The position numbers and the translations under genes were made by a program. DNA of 64,000 bases, taken from positions 114,385,131-114,449,130 of the forward strand of contig CM019825.1 of the NCBI GenBank assembly GCA_009763385.1, in the 5' to 3' direction. Below, one piece after another: positions 52,875 to 64,000 of the stretch (its first letter is position 1; each line of letters begins with the position of its first letter). The notes beneath the pieces are model-generated. The model was given only the letters and a program-made list of their open reading frames with translations, made no database searches and had not been told where the DNA came from. This DNA comes from Coix lacryma-jobi var. lacryma-jobi. Its lineage: Eukaryota; Streptophyta; Magnoliopsida; Poales; Poaceae.

Positions 52875-55800
52875 TGTAACACCCCAGGTGTTTGACGCCA
52901 GTCGAACAGACAGTTTAACACAGACATGTTCTATCAGGTGATGATCGAGAAATAATTTCTAGTATTGTCAGTGATGACAGAGATTTTGGAATCAACCTTG
53001 GAAACAAATAAGCCTCGGTTTTAATTATTCGGGAAATAATTAATGGAGCCAGTTAATAACGACCGCTAATTTATGAATATTCAGAATTAATTCTAAATAT
53101 GGATTTTTCATGTGACCCACCTCCATTCCTATCTATAGTAACTGGTGGAAAAGTTTTGCGAAGTTTGGAATCAAAAAGTCACATGAAATGACGAGTCACA
53201 GCTTTACCTATAACGGTTTATTAAGCGAAGGAGATCATTTGAGTTCAGTCAAGTCTTGAAATTATGACCAAACAACTCTATATGGACTCATGAACAAAAG
53301 TTATGGAAGGTTCGTGTTGAGCAAATGTCAAGAAAATGCCTCAATTGGTCTAAACCTCTAAATTAAGGTTATATCAACTTGCTGCTTTGACCAACATGAA
53401 AGTGCAGCTTCTATTCATATTCTGAGATTTGACCTCTAAGCAAAGTTATAGATGATGACGTGTACAACAAACATTCTTAAAGGACCCAAGGCTGAATCCA
53501 TCTGTAACCTTGTCAAATAGAGACTCAAAGTTTGAATCTGCTGCTGTTTCCATCCTCGAAAATTTGGCTAAGTCTGGACTGCAGTGTTAATCACGTTGGC
53601 AAGCCGCGTTCTCCAAATTTTGTTAAACAACTCAAGTTGGTCCAGAAATAAGAGTTGTAGGCAATCCTTCGGAGAAGAGCATACAAAAGTTGCACTCGAT
53701 TTGACGAAGTTTGGACTGAGATTTTTGGGTTTAATCGCAGCAAGGTTGATCGTTATTAGTTCGCTGACACTATCAAATTTGGAGCTAATTACCCGCTGCT
53801 TGGTAACTCTAATGGCCGAGATCCTTTAATCAAAGATGGAGGTCACAAAGAGTACAATAATCTTAGTTAAAGGCCCATGGCCCCGTTCGGCCCATAACAG
53901 CACCGAAACAGCCGTCCAAGACTGCAAGATGTTGCACGCCACATGCTCGACGTTTTGCCGCATGGGCGCCACGCGCTCCGCATGCACGCAGCCGAGCTCC
54001 ACGCGCCGACCCTCATCTGCCGCGCACCCTGCTCAATGTGGTGACGTCCCAAGCCCTGTTCTCCACTTCCAGACACTTCCTATCTCGCCTCCTCGCTCCC
54101 TCTCTCTCTCTCTCCCTTGCTCTCCACCGCGCGGAACGCGCGCGAATGCGTCGCGAACCAGGCCATGGCCGCCATGGCCAAGCTCGCCGCCACCGCCGTT
54201 CTCTCACCCGGCGTCTCCCCATCCTCCACTGACCTTGCCACCGTCTTCCTCTACTTGCGCCGTGCCTCCCCCGCTCCTTTCCCGGCCTCAGCGTTCGCCG
54301 GAGAACGCCGCCGCCGGAGCTGTCGCCGCGGCGGCCACTGCTCTTGTGGCCGGAGCGCCGCGGGCAGCGGATGGCCTGGTCGGCCTCTCCCTTGGGCACG
54401 CAAGGGTCCCGGGCTCGCGGTGGGCTTGCTCCGCCGCCGACTTCCGACCTTCCGCCGCCGCTGGCCGGCCGGAGTGCCGCCGGCGGCCTCCCTCTCTCTG
54501 TTTTGTGCGTACAGGGAGGAAGAAGCCCTCTCGGGCGCAAATAGAGAAGACTTCAGGGTGTTTTCTGCAGATCTCGTGACTCAGCTGAATAGTGTGTACA
54601 GTGCCAAGGAGATTTGGCAAAATCTCAGGGTTCCCGAAGCAAAAGTGCTTTTCTTTTTCCTTTTGTTTTTCAGAAATCTGTGATGAAATTTGGAAAATCA
54701 TAACTAATTGTAGAAAAATCGTAAAATAGCAAATGAGGACTTTTTGGAAAGCTCTTGAGTAGATCTACATGCTGGTGCAATAATATGATAGCTTCCAGTA
54801 GAAAGTTTTTGCGTGAAAATAGATCTTTGCTATCTAGGGTTTAATATGTTGCCACTGTTTGGTTGCTCCATTTGATGTGAAATTTTTATGGTAGCTTCCT
54901 GACATGATGTAGATACTCTGTGAATAATTTGGTAATTTTTGGTATACCAGTTTTAGAGTTATTAAGTAATCTTGCTCTCAACCGATTAAATAGGTTTAAT
55001 TATTAAATATGTCATGCATGTGTGTAAAAATGGAAAAGATGGTTCCATGACCTTGCTAATATGTTGTAGTAACTATTGCATGTCTAATATGGTCATGTGT
55101 TCATATAAAATATGAAGTTTCTTTTTTAACTTACTCTCACATGGTTAATTATAAATAGAAACTAGTTTAACATATATTTGGCAAACTATGGCTTGCATGC
55201 ATGTAACTTTCCAATCTTCGCTCACATACTAATACTATGATTCATCTCTGAATGTTGGATCTATGATTCATGTATGCTTGACATTTCTCAATATATATGT
55301 ATAGGCCATATATATACTAGCAAAGGAGAAATAGTGTTAATATGATCATGCATGTGCAGTTTGTGTTGTGTGCATGTTTTCATTAAGATAATAATGTTTG
55401 CTGTGAAAGTATTGTATATGAAAGTTGTAGATAACATCTTAATCTTTCTTGTCACCAAATTGCATGACCATAGGCTTAATAGTTTAAGAGATATGGCCGT
55501 TGCAAATTTAATGTCAAGCTTTGCCTACATTCTGTCCAGATCTGAATGTTTGGCTTGTTACACCTAGTTATGTTATGATTCATGCTTAGGTGATTATAGA
55601 AGAGTTGTAGTACTTTTCATAAGCTTTCTAACTTGTCTTAGATCATGTTTGTTGGAGTTCTATAACTTGAGTTATAGCTGTTTTAGTGTAGATGAGTAAA
55701 TCTGTCCAAGTCTGGACAGAGGTGCCTAACTATACTAATTAGACCTTGTTAATTTGTGGATCATCTTAAGATGATTATAGATGATTTGTAGACAACTTAA

Positions 55801-58354
55801 TAACCTTTCTAAAAAGTCTAGGGGCAAGTTCCCAGGTGCTATAGATCTTTAGTTATGGTTGTTTTAAGTTGTTGTTGTCGATGTGTGGCTAGTTCTGTCC
55901 AAGTGTGGACAAAGCTGCACTAACCATGCTGTTTGACTTTGTTAATGATTGATTCACCTTGAGATAATAATAAGAAAGATTTATATAAACTTATAAGCTT
56001 TCTATAATGTTTAATTACATGCTCATGTGATGTTTGTATCTTGAGTTATGCTTCTCTGAAGCTCTGTCAGTCCTGCTGTCCAACAGTTGGACAGAGCTGC
56101 ATAGTGATCTATTTTTGAGTTAGATAACCTTTGAATTAGCTCTTGTTGTAATTAACAAAGTTGTAGCTAATCTTGTTAGATTTCCATAAAGTCTTAGTGC
56201 ACCTTGTTTGGAGTTCTGTAGCATGAGTTATGATTAAAAGAGTGGGCTGATATCCTATCATTCAGAGTTTGTGTTGTGTTCTCTTACTTGTTTGTGTAAT
56301 GTGATTAGAGGTGTGCTAAGTTATCCCGATTGCTTATGTGAAACAATGATGAATACTTGAAAATATTTAGTTTATGCATTTCATGTTATTAAATTAATCA
56401 ACCTGATATATTATATAAATGTGTTAGATAATGATGGTTGACTTGCTTAACTAAAGTAGAAGCTATATGTGCATACATGTGTTCCATTGTGATGTCTGAT
56501 ATAGTCTTGATTGATTGTTATAGTTAGCCACTTTGAGTGCCTAATGGACCATATGTCACACTTTGCTTTAATAATAACCTGCTGGAGTGATCATATCATG
56601 TTGTGTGTTAGAGCTATGCCTGCTTTTCGTAGTTATCCTGTATACTTATGTGAAGTAAATAGTAATGCTTATGTTGTGTGTCTTATGTTTGCTTCGTAAG
56701 CTTTTCCCTTGCATTCATACGCTTGCATTGCGCATCTCATTTAGGTAACGGTAGATACATCGTGAAGGACGTGATGATGAGGTTAAACCTGAAGACGGTG
56801 TTTGGTGGATTATCCTGAAGATGCGGAGTTAAGGAAGTGCTACAGCGGAGATGCTCGCCAAGCGAGTATCACCTAACAAACACTAACCTAGTGTTGGTTC
56901 CTAGGCAAGCCCCGGAGCATTCTAAGTCTCCTAGTTTTTACAATTAAATTACTTGAGTCCTTTTATATTGTGATGCATTAGGTTTAGAAGTTGAATGAAT
57001 CCTATTTGCTGCATTACCATTCCTTGATGATTGATTAATATCTACCTTGTTATCCTGTTATTTATTTGCAATGTAGAATTTCTTAGCCTGCTTAATAAAA
57101 GTAGTAGTTAAGGATGTCTCCGTAATACCCTGATGGGTACTTACAGGATCACGGTTGGCTATATTTGCTATCGTGGAAAAGAACCTGAGTAGTAATGAAA
57201 TACGGTCAACTGGAAGGCAAGGCACAAGTTTGGAAACTTGGGGCAGTCCGTCCGTTGGATCGTGTAGGTTTGTATCGATGTTGGCCCTCGTTCATTTTTG
57301 AACGCGCCCTTTTACTTAGGGATATGTCGGTGTCGTAATCATCGACCCCAAAGCTGGTTAGAAGCTGTTCGGGCCGGTCTCAACCCGTGTCGTGCCCTCT
57401 AGTATGGAAATTGCGATCTGCCGCGTGAGGCCATCGCCAGGTTCCAATTGGGCGGTCCGTGCTTGAACCGCGGCGATTACCACCACGAACAAGCGTCGAG
57501 CGGTTGCCCAATGCATGGACCCGACGGGGAAAGTGTGGGCTGGTATTAAAGGTCTTTCACCAGCTGGTTTGGAATTCGATTCGAGTCACCGTCTCCCCCG
57601 GTTAGTGGGAAACTATGGCGAGCTTCACCACGATACAACTCCATGTGACATTTGTTGGTTCAACTAAAATATTGATAAGCAAACCTGATATAGTATTATG
57701 TATTTGTTTGCTAGATCCAAGTGAGTGCTCTAGTGCAGGTGCAAACCTAGAGTTTAAGGAATAGGATAAAAGATGACTGCTCATATAATTAAATGATGAA
57801 CCCCTTTAACTTAAGCTCCTTTTGCAAATAAAGTTAGCCAGCTCCACTGTTTATATCAGCCTTGCATACTCCTTGGTGTCACTTTATTTTTGGTTTCCGA
57901 CGGGTAAGTCTAGCTGAGTACATTCGAGTACTCAGGGTTTATCCCACCTTGTTGCAGGTGAAGGTTAGGTCCGCCGAAAGGTGATGGCCAGTGCCGGTGG
58001 GCTCGGCAGTCCCATACTTCTTCTCTTTATGCTGTTGTTGGAGGATGTCACTCAAGCTAGCAAAGTATTTCAACTTATGTTATCATATTCATTTCAAAGC
58101 TATATTGTTTCAAAGTATTTCCAACTTGTATTATTATTTGTGAACTCTATTGCAAATTTATTTCCGCTGCAAAAGCTCTGTGGACATGATTTGTATTTGC
58201 TTGACCATGCGATCTTGGCTAAGATATTGAAAAGTTTGAAATCCCTCAGGATTTCACGGACTATCGGGTTTATATGGGATCAAGTGTGCTAATTCAGCTG
58301 CCCCGGCAGAGGTTTTCGCACTTGTGCTCTTATAAATTGGTCGGTTCTGTCACA
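52875..58354 (+). repeat. 3' LTR of element F
   Basis: 5480 bp, complete, TGTAACACCC...GGTTCTGTCACA. A (CT)n tract near 54100 is 2 bp longer than in the 5' LTR, which shifts the frame of the GC-rich open frames. This argues that they are not genes. Confidence 0.92.
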
Positions 58355-59104
58355 ATGACCAAAAGGTTCGAGATGTCCATGATGGGTGAGTTGAAGTACT
58401 TTCTTGGATTCCAAATCAAGCAACTCAAGGATGGCACGTTCATCAGTCAAACCAAGTATACAAGAGACATGCTAAAGAAGTTTGAGATGGACAAGGCCAA
58501 ACCCATCAAGACCCCTATGCCTACCAATGGACATCTTGATCTAAATGTGGATGGTAAGTCAGTGGACCAAAAGGTATATCGCTCTATGATCGGTTCATTA
58601 CTTTACCTTTGTGCATCTAGGCCCGATATTATGCTTAGTGTGTGCATGTGTGCAAGGTTTCAAGCTAATCCGAAAGAATGTCATATTATGGCCGTTAAGA
58701 GAATTTTTTGATACTTAGTGCACACTCCGAATCTTGGCTTGTGGTATCCCAAGGGCTCCACTTTCGATCTACTTGGCTATTCCGATTCGGACTATGCCGG
58801 TTGCAAGGTAGACCGAAAGAGCACTACCGGGACTTGCCAGTTTATTGGGAGGTCTTTGGTGTCATGGAGTTCTAAGAAACAAAATAGTGTTGCCCTATCC
58901 ACCGCCGAAGCCGAGTATGTGGCGGCCGGCGCTTGCTGTGCTCAACTACTTTGGATGAAGCAAACACTAAAGGACTTCGGATGTGAGGAAACCAAAATTC
59001 CACTTTTGTGTGACAATGAGAGTGCTATCAAACTAGCAAACAATCCCGTAAACCACTCTCGCACAAAACACATAGACATCCGACACCATTTCTTGAGAGA
59101 CCAT
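58355..59104 (+). pseudogene. pol: Sirevirus C pol, part 2 (end of RT, RNase H)
   Basis: Continues the frame broken at 43115: KRFEMSMMGELKYFLGFQIK..., SMIGSLLYLCASRPDIML, YSDSDYAGCKVDRKS, ALSTAEAEYVA, IPLLCDNESAIKLA, SRTKHIDIRHHFLRDH. A TGA at 58709-58711 stands where relatives have CGA (Arg) in RILRYLVHTPN, with a neighbouring Leu to Phe change; both fit C-to-T transitions. The frame is cut at 59104 by the CACTA terminus. Confidence 0.93.
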
Positions 59105-59350
59105 CACTACTACAGAAACATGCCTTTAACCCCGGTCGGCAAGGGCCTTTAGCCCCGGTTGCCTAGTCGGGACTACGCTTCCGGGACTAAAGGCCCCCCC
59201 CCCTTTAGTCCCGGCTCCGGCCACCAGGGCTAAAGCCCACCCTTTAGTCCCGGTTGGTAATACCAGCCGGGACTAAAGGGTGTTGCCAGCGGTGCACCGC
59301 AGCAGCACCCTTTAGCCCCGGCTGGTATTACCAGCCAGGACTATAGGGTC
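59105..59350. repeat. Terminal and subterminal repeats of CACTA G
   Basis: The terminus CACTACTACAG is followed by at least six CTTTAG(T/C)CCCGG or CCGGGACTAAAG motifs in both orientations up to about 59350. These are the layout and sequence type of TNPA-binding subterminal repeats in En/Spm elements. Confidence 0.85.
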
Positions 59351-59637
59351 CCCTGGTTTTTTCCTTTTTATTTTCATTTCAGTTCTGTTTTCAGTTTTGT
59401 TTATTTATTTAATAGGTTTTCCAATATGTATTCTTTGCTGCTAATATATTAGCAACATAACACAATAAGCTTATTGCATGCATATATAATTGAACTATAG
59501 AACTATATATATATATGTGTATGTACATAAAATTACAAGCAATATACATATAGAAGTTGTCCAAATATATATCTACACAAGTTGTACTCCAAAGTTAGTA
59601 CTGTAAACCTATTACAAGTTGTACTCCATCTAAAGAT
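59351..59637. other. AT-rich spacer 3' of the CACTA gene
   Basis: Non-coding, with TATA and CATATATA runs; presumably the 3' untranslated region and terminator of the minus-strand gene. No clear poly(A) signal was singled out. Confidence 0.5.
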
Positions 59638-62600
59638 CTACAGGGCATACAAATGATCATCATTGTTTGGAATCAACTTCTCGTTGGTATTATAGTAGAA
59701 CTCGCCCTTTGGATTTATGACTTGTTCCCGAAGAAATCCTGCTATTGTCTCTTGTATTGCTTTCAATTGGCCTTGTAGCATCACTTTTTGCTTCAACCAG
59801 TAAGTCTTCAATTTGAATTAAAGAAGATATTAGTTATATCTATATTATCAATATTAAGTCTATAAAAAATGAAAAGAAACAGGTTACATACTTTGATGAT
59901 TTCTTCAGGAATTCTATTTGATTCTATCATCATATACTCGCAAACATAGAATCCACATAAGTTGTTGCCCTGTTCTTGTCTCAAAATCCACTGTAGAATG
60001 AAAAGATTCAACTCGTAATAAAGATATGATATATGACATGATATAATAAAGATACACGTACATTGACGAAGGTGTAAACTTACTGGTAGTCGTGGCTTTA
60101 CTGTTAGTGGGGCCTTACACTGACTCATATGTTCCCGAGCAATGAATTTTTCCCAAACCCTAATCCGGCCAATGAAACATTAATAGTTGGATCATTATTT
60201 AATTAGTATACATATACAAGCTTAGTCTATACTATAAGCATGCAAGGTAGGGATCGAAAAAATTACCTTTGGAGGATGTCTATCATATCTTGGTAATATG
60301 CTTGTGGTTTGCTCAACGAGTCATAGATTAACACATTGCTTTGTTTGAGATCGATGACCATCAATATCCAGTGATAGCTGTTCATACACATGATTCATAT
60401 ATATATTATTAGGGTTAAGTAAAATAAAATGTGCACATACTTATTATGAACTATATATGTCTCACGCACTTAAAGTTGTATGGGAAGAGAATTCTTTCTC
60501 TATCTTTTTGGTTCACGAAGAACCTCATGAGATTCGTACACGACTCATCGCTCCAAGTCGCTGAAGGGTTTGGAGCCTTGAAAACAACATATGGATCAAC
60601 AAACCCAATAGAATTGTCGTGTTTATCTCTGAGCTGAGTCATCTGATACCTGCAAAATATCGAGTCGATCCACAAGTATGTGTGTAAGAATACTACTATA
60701 TACACATACTAGAGAGTTCAATGAAAACTATAAAAGAAACACTTACAAACAGTAGCAGCTAAGGAGCGATTTGTCCAGTGCGTCCATATGACATAGCTGG
60801 TGTAATTCCTCCATCTGGACTAAGATTAGGTCATCGCCACGGAAGTAGTGATGGTTCCGAATTCGGACAGAAATCCAATTGACATCACCGTCTTTAGAAG
60901 CCTTCATGCACCATTTGTTGATTGCAAACATCTGCGTACCAAGTACATGTAAGTGATTGGGGTTCATTAGACTCCTGCCCGGTGCAAAATTTCTCCTCCA
61001 TTCATCAACTACTTTCGCTCATGGAAACTCCAGCCCAGTAGCAATATTTTTAATGGTGTCGTACGGGAGACCGTTGTCAATAAAAAAATTGTCCATTGAG
61101 TCCATCTCAGACAAAGTGGTCTCTCCAGATTTCCTCTGTACTCTGCCCATGTTTGAACCATACTGATTTTGCACAACTAACGGGGACAAAGGTCTTGATG
61201 TTTCCCCGAGCTGTGGAACACCCTTTCCCACTTTCTTCTTGCTAGATTGTTGTTCTTTTGTGGACTTCATAAGAGAGCGTTTGTAATCTGATTTTCGCAG
61301 AGCCTTTCGGGCTTCACGCATCTTGATACCATGTTGGTCCACCCTTTTCCTTAACTCCTGCGGGTTTAACAAGAGGTAAGGCTTCTTCGGGTTCCTCTTC
61401 GCTTTAGCAGCGGCGTCACATTCCTCTAAAAAATTCCGCACATCTTTTTTCACTGAAATTTCTAACTCCTCATCAGTCTTTTCATAAGCTAATTTCTCTT
61501 GGGCTTTTTTTCCTGATGCAGGAGCCTTCTTCTTTGGAGGTGGGGCCTTTGGTTCTGTGGCGGCGGACCGCTTCTTAGGGCCGCACGGTGGAGGCAGCGG
61601 TGTTGGAGCCCGCGGTGGAGGAGATGGTGGACCCGGTGGCGGTGTTGGAGCCCGCGGTGGAGGTTGTGGCGTTGGAGCCCGCGGTGGAGGAGATGGTGGG
61701 GCTGGTGGCGGTGTTGGAGCCCGCGGTGGAGATCTTTGTGCAGGATATGGGGTTGAAGCCGTGTCCTCCAACACATCGTCACCGCCCGCAGCACTCTGAT
61801 GCGCTGGGGAATAATGATGAACTGGACTATAGTTCCTGCTACGCAAAACAACGAATGATGTGAGCATCCAACTAATATATACATATAGGAAGTTAGTGTA
61901 ATAAAAATTGTTTCTCATTCATGCGCACACTACCTATGGTGAGGATCTTGATCAGTAGGAGGAGGTTGCGGCGGTGACACTCCAGGAATAATAATGAAGC
62001 GCTTGCGCCAGCAAATAAATGTCTTCTCTGCTTCACCTAAAGTCTTCTCCCCATCTCCCCCTTCGATTTCCAGTGCCACGCTGCCACAACCTGTCTCAAC
62101 CCTATCCACCGAAACGCTAGCGTATCCGGCTGGCACTGGTTGACCATGGATTCTTGGTGTTCTTGTGCGGTCGATAGGGTTTACAACACCGACAGCCACC
62201 TTTTTCGTGGCATTTCCATCTGGAATGTGCAGCTCACAAGTAGTAAAAGGTTCTTTAACGTCATCCACGGGAAAGCGTAGCTTGGAGTCATCTTGAATGG
62301 TTGGTACTTCCGTGGAGGCGCAGCTGCTTTTCATCTGACCTGGGGGGCTAATGTTCGCTTGAGGATGCTGTGATGATGTACCTTGCCCACTCGTCATTTG
62401 ACTAAGTGCCGCTTGCACTTGCCTTTTGATTTCCTCCTGCATCCATTCTTCACGAGATTTCTCACGCTCTTGTGTTCGAAGAACATACTCCTCCAACTTG
62501 AAGAGTCGCTCTGCCTCCTTGTCCTTCTTTCTTTGGCGGCTTCTATAACTTTCTCGATCCGCTTCGAAGGAATGTAGCCACGAAACGGCACCAAAGCCTC

Positions 62601-63720
62601 TCGTACGCCCACCGTGCTCAGGATTCTCCAGCGCGTACGTGAGTTCATCCTTCTCTCTGTTGGCCTTGAACTCGCCAGCCAACACCGCATTTCGTGCTTG
62701 AACTAGCCTATGTGCTGCTCTTGAAATTTGCGGGCCCCAATCAAGCTCCCCATCATTAGGGTTTATGGTTCCCCCATGAGCGTAGAACCAATTTCTGGAC
62801 CGTTCACTCCAATTTCTTCTTATTGTCTCTGGGACTACCCCCCTGGCAAGCATCTCGTGTTCTTGTCTCTCCCACTTTGGAAGGGCAATCTTATAGCCAC
62901 CTGATCCTAAATGATGGTGGTATTTCTTTTGAGATGCATTCAGTTTGTTTACTCTGACTCGGGCCTCGCTCTCTTATGATCTTTTGTACTGTACAAATTC
63001 ATCCCAATCGGCCCTTATCTTGACATACGCCTTAGAGTTGAAATCTGGCGTCTCGTTCTTCAGCACAAAGGTGTGGTACAATTTCTTCTTCCAGTCCTGA
63101 AAAAGTGTGGCCATCTTCTTCATTGTCCACTCCCGAATTCGCCTCAGCAGCTCCTCATCATCCGTGTCAAACGAGAAATGAGCTTGGACGTCATCCCAGA
63201 CTAGCTTCTTGTCAAGATTGGAGACATAACTGATCTCGGGAGCACTTCGCCTCTCTTTCCATTCACGGGCACTTATCGGAATCCGATCTCTCACAAGGAA
63301 CCCACAGTGAAAGACATATTTCTTTGCATTGGGTCCTAGTGGTTGGCCTGTAGCCATATCGAATTCGGAGATTACATGACGGCCCTTCAACGGCCTCTTC
63401 GACCCTCGTTTTGGTCTGCTCTGCCCTGTCGCAGACGTCGATCCAGAGGGCTACATATAGGTAAATACATGAAGATGAAACCCTAATACAAGTTGACATA
63501 AAACCTAATCAAGTAATAAAGTAAATGTAAACCCTAACACGACACATTGTATATATACCTCGCCTGTATTGCCTTCTTCCATCTCAACTTGTTGTTCAGG
63601 GAGATTTTCATCATGCATGGTCATGTCTTCATAATTCAATAAGTATTGACTCCCATCATCGTCGCCGGCTATGATATTCATCATTTCCTCCTCCATCACA
63701 TTCTCATTTGGGTCGGCCAT
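59638..63720 (-). pseudogene. CACTA TNPA-like gene with C-terminal Ulp1 protease domain (8 exons, two stops)
   Basis: GT-AG exons on the minus strand: 63720-63559, 63450-61934, 61838-60747, 60649-60470, 60377-60267, 60159-60084, 59990-59892 and 59805-59638. Phases join without a gap, giving 3405 nt (1134 codons). Two in-frame stops break it: TAA at 62974-62976 (codon 213) and TGA at 61019-61021 (codon 833, Trp expected). Order: acidic start (MADPNENVMEEEM); basic/aromatic region as in plant En/Spm 'transposase' proteins (KKLVWDDVQAHFSF...); coiled coil; a block like DUF8039 (about 445-541); PPRAPTP repeats (about 593-653); and a Ulp1/C48 cysteine-protease fold with His986 (YHWILMVID), Asp1003 (IYDS), Gln1053 and Cys1058 (QGNNLCGFYVC). 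Likely role: an accessory transposition protein, with SUMO-protease-like activity inferred only. Boundaries are my prediction. Confidence 0.8.
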
Positions 63721-63806
63721 TTCTGTGAATATTAAAATATATATACAATATGATCGAACACTTAAAGGAGCTTTATACATGTATGTGAAACGAAAACCGA
63801 AAACCA

Positions 63807-64000
63807 GGGGTTTAATTAGGGGTTAAGGGTTTAGGGTTTTGGTCTCAGGGTTTAGGGTTTAAGGTTTCGGGGTTTAGGGTTTCGGGGTTTATGGTTTGAG
63901 GGTCTAGGGTTATGGTTTCAGGTTTTACGGTTTCAGGGTTTCGGGGTTTAGGGTTTCGAGGTTTAGGGTTTCGGGGTTGCGGGGTTTAGGGTTTCAAGGT
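63807..64000. repeat. Degenerate telomere-like TTTAGGG tract
   Basis: GGGTTTAGGG and GGGTTTCGGGG units alternate from 63807 to the window edge, with many TTTAGGG heptamers. The tract lies about 90 bp upstream (minus sense) of the ATG of the CACTA gene, so it may be 5' leader or promoter sequence rather than a true telomere remnant. Confidence 0.85.

Larger units (their letters stand above)
43116..58354 (+). mobile_element. Element F: non-coding large retrotransposon derivative (LARD) with 5.5-kb LTRs
   Basis: The TSD ATGAC flanks it (43111-43115 and 58355-58359), and excision restores the pol frame of C. LTRs at 43116-48586 and 52875-58354 begin TGTAACACCC; the right one ends GTCACA. LTR differences are about 1% in the first 1.7 kb by eye. 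The 4.3-kb interior has a PPT but no gag, pol or PBS. The 3' tail (CGTGACGAGATTCTTTTAAGGGGGGAG, then TGTAACACCCC) is the style of plant Del/Tekay chromoviruses as I know them, so a Tekay-derived LARD is my inference. It is a very recent arrival. Confidence 0.9.
36128..59104 (+). mobile_element. Sirevirus C (Ty1/copia), 3' end lost to CACTA insertion
   Basis: The 5' LTR is about 36128-38165, with PBS at 38168, intact gag (38220-40688) and pol interrupted by element F (43116-58354). Pol resumes at 58355 and is cut at 59104 by the CACTA element. The 3' LTR would lie beyond the window. The start is inferred from alignment with the ends of LTRs A and D (TGTAAC...GTGCA, then TGGGTTTTGG), so it may be off by about 12 bp. 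A TSD cannot be checked here. Confidence 0.88.
59105..64000 (-). mobile_element. CACTA transposon G (right part outside window)
   Basis: The left terminus CACTACTACAGAAACATGCC starts directly after the broken Sirevirus C pol; CAT at 59102-59104 is the expected 3-bp target. Subterminal TTTAGTCCCGG repeats follow. A multi-exon minus-strand gene fills 59638-63720. The other terminus and the TNP2-type transposase must lie beyond 64000. The TIR closely resembles that of the small CACTA at 34022, so the two are likely relatives. Confidence 0.85.

Noticed and set aside
61489..61884. Alternative frames through the proline-rich region of the CACTA gene
   Set aside because: They are shadows of the PPRAPTP repeats. 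The spliced frame with consistent phases and downstream Ulp1 motifs is the supported one.

Overview
The window is nuclear DNA of a grass (Poaceae; a panicoid is my best guess). The evidence is Sirevirus (Ty1/copia) elements with methionine-tRNA primer sites, very long Ty3/gypsy-type LTRs, CACTA transposons with subterminal 'TTTAGTCCCGG' motifs, and several MITEs. I found no host protein-coding gene. Almost every base belongs to a nest of transposable elements, and most boundaries can be fixed to the base from target-site duplications (TSDs).

Left stack (1-33783). The first 2.2 kb looks like the 3' part of a gypsy-type LTR. It is followed by unassigned sequence holding a chromovirus integrase fragment. 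From about 3.4 to 33.8 kb the substrate is a minus-strand Tat-like gypsy element whose 5' LTR is 32404-33783. Two Sireviruses sit in it. Element B (3469-6799, minus, TSD TGCCG) is an internally deleted remnant. Element A (7288-32122, plus, TSD GAGGT) is full length but decayed. Element A was itself split by a 3.3-kb solo LTR (12512-15807) and by the young Sirevirus D (17195-29099, minus, TSD GAAAG). Element D carries gag, pol and an intact third, envelope-position ORF. Divergence between sister LTRs, counted by eye, agrees with this order: about 4-5% for A and B, about 1.5% for D.

Middle (33784-36127). This holds MITE relics and a complete non-autonomous CACTA element (34022-35041, TSD TAA). 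Inside the CACTA are a 529-bp foldback MITE and a tRNA-like segment.

Right stack (36128-64000). Sirevirus C (plus) has an intact 822-codon gag but a pol with several lesions. Its pol is split by element F (43116-58354, TSD ATGAC), a non-coding large retrotransposon derivative with 5.5-kb LTRs. A second, larger CACTA element (59105 to beyond the window) then cuts C off in RNase H. That CACTA carries an eight-exon minus-strand gene (63720-59638) encoding a TNPA-like protein with a C-terminal Ulp1-type protease domain. Two premature stops interrupt it. A degenerate telomere-like TTTAGGG tract lies upstream of the gene.

The most striking signal is in the Sirevirus LTRs. Each family carries its own arrays of odd-length palindromes. 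The arms differ in sequence from copy to copy, but the two arms of each copy stay complementary. In element D the palindromes also lie inside gag and pol coding sequence.
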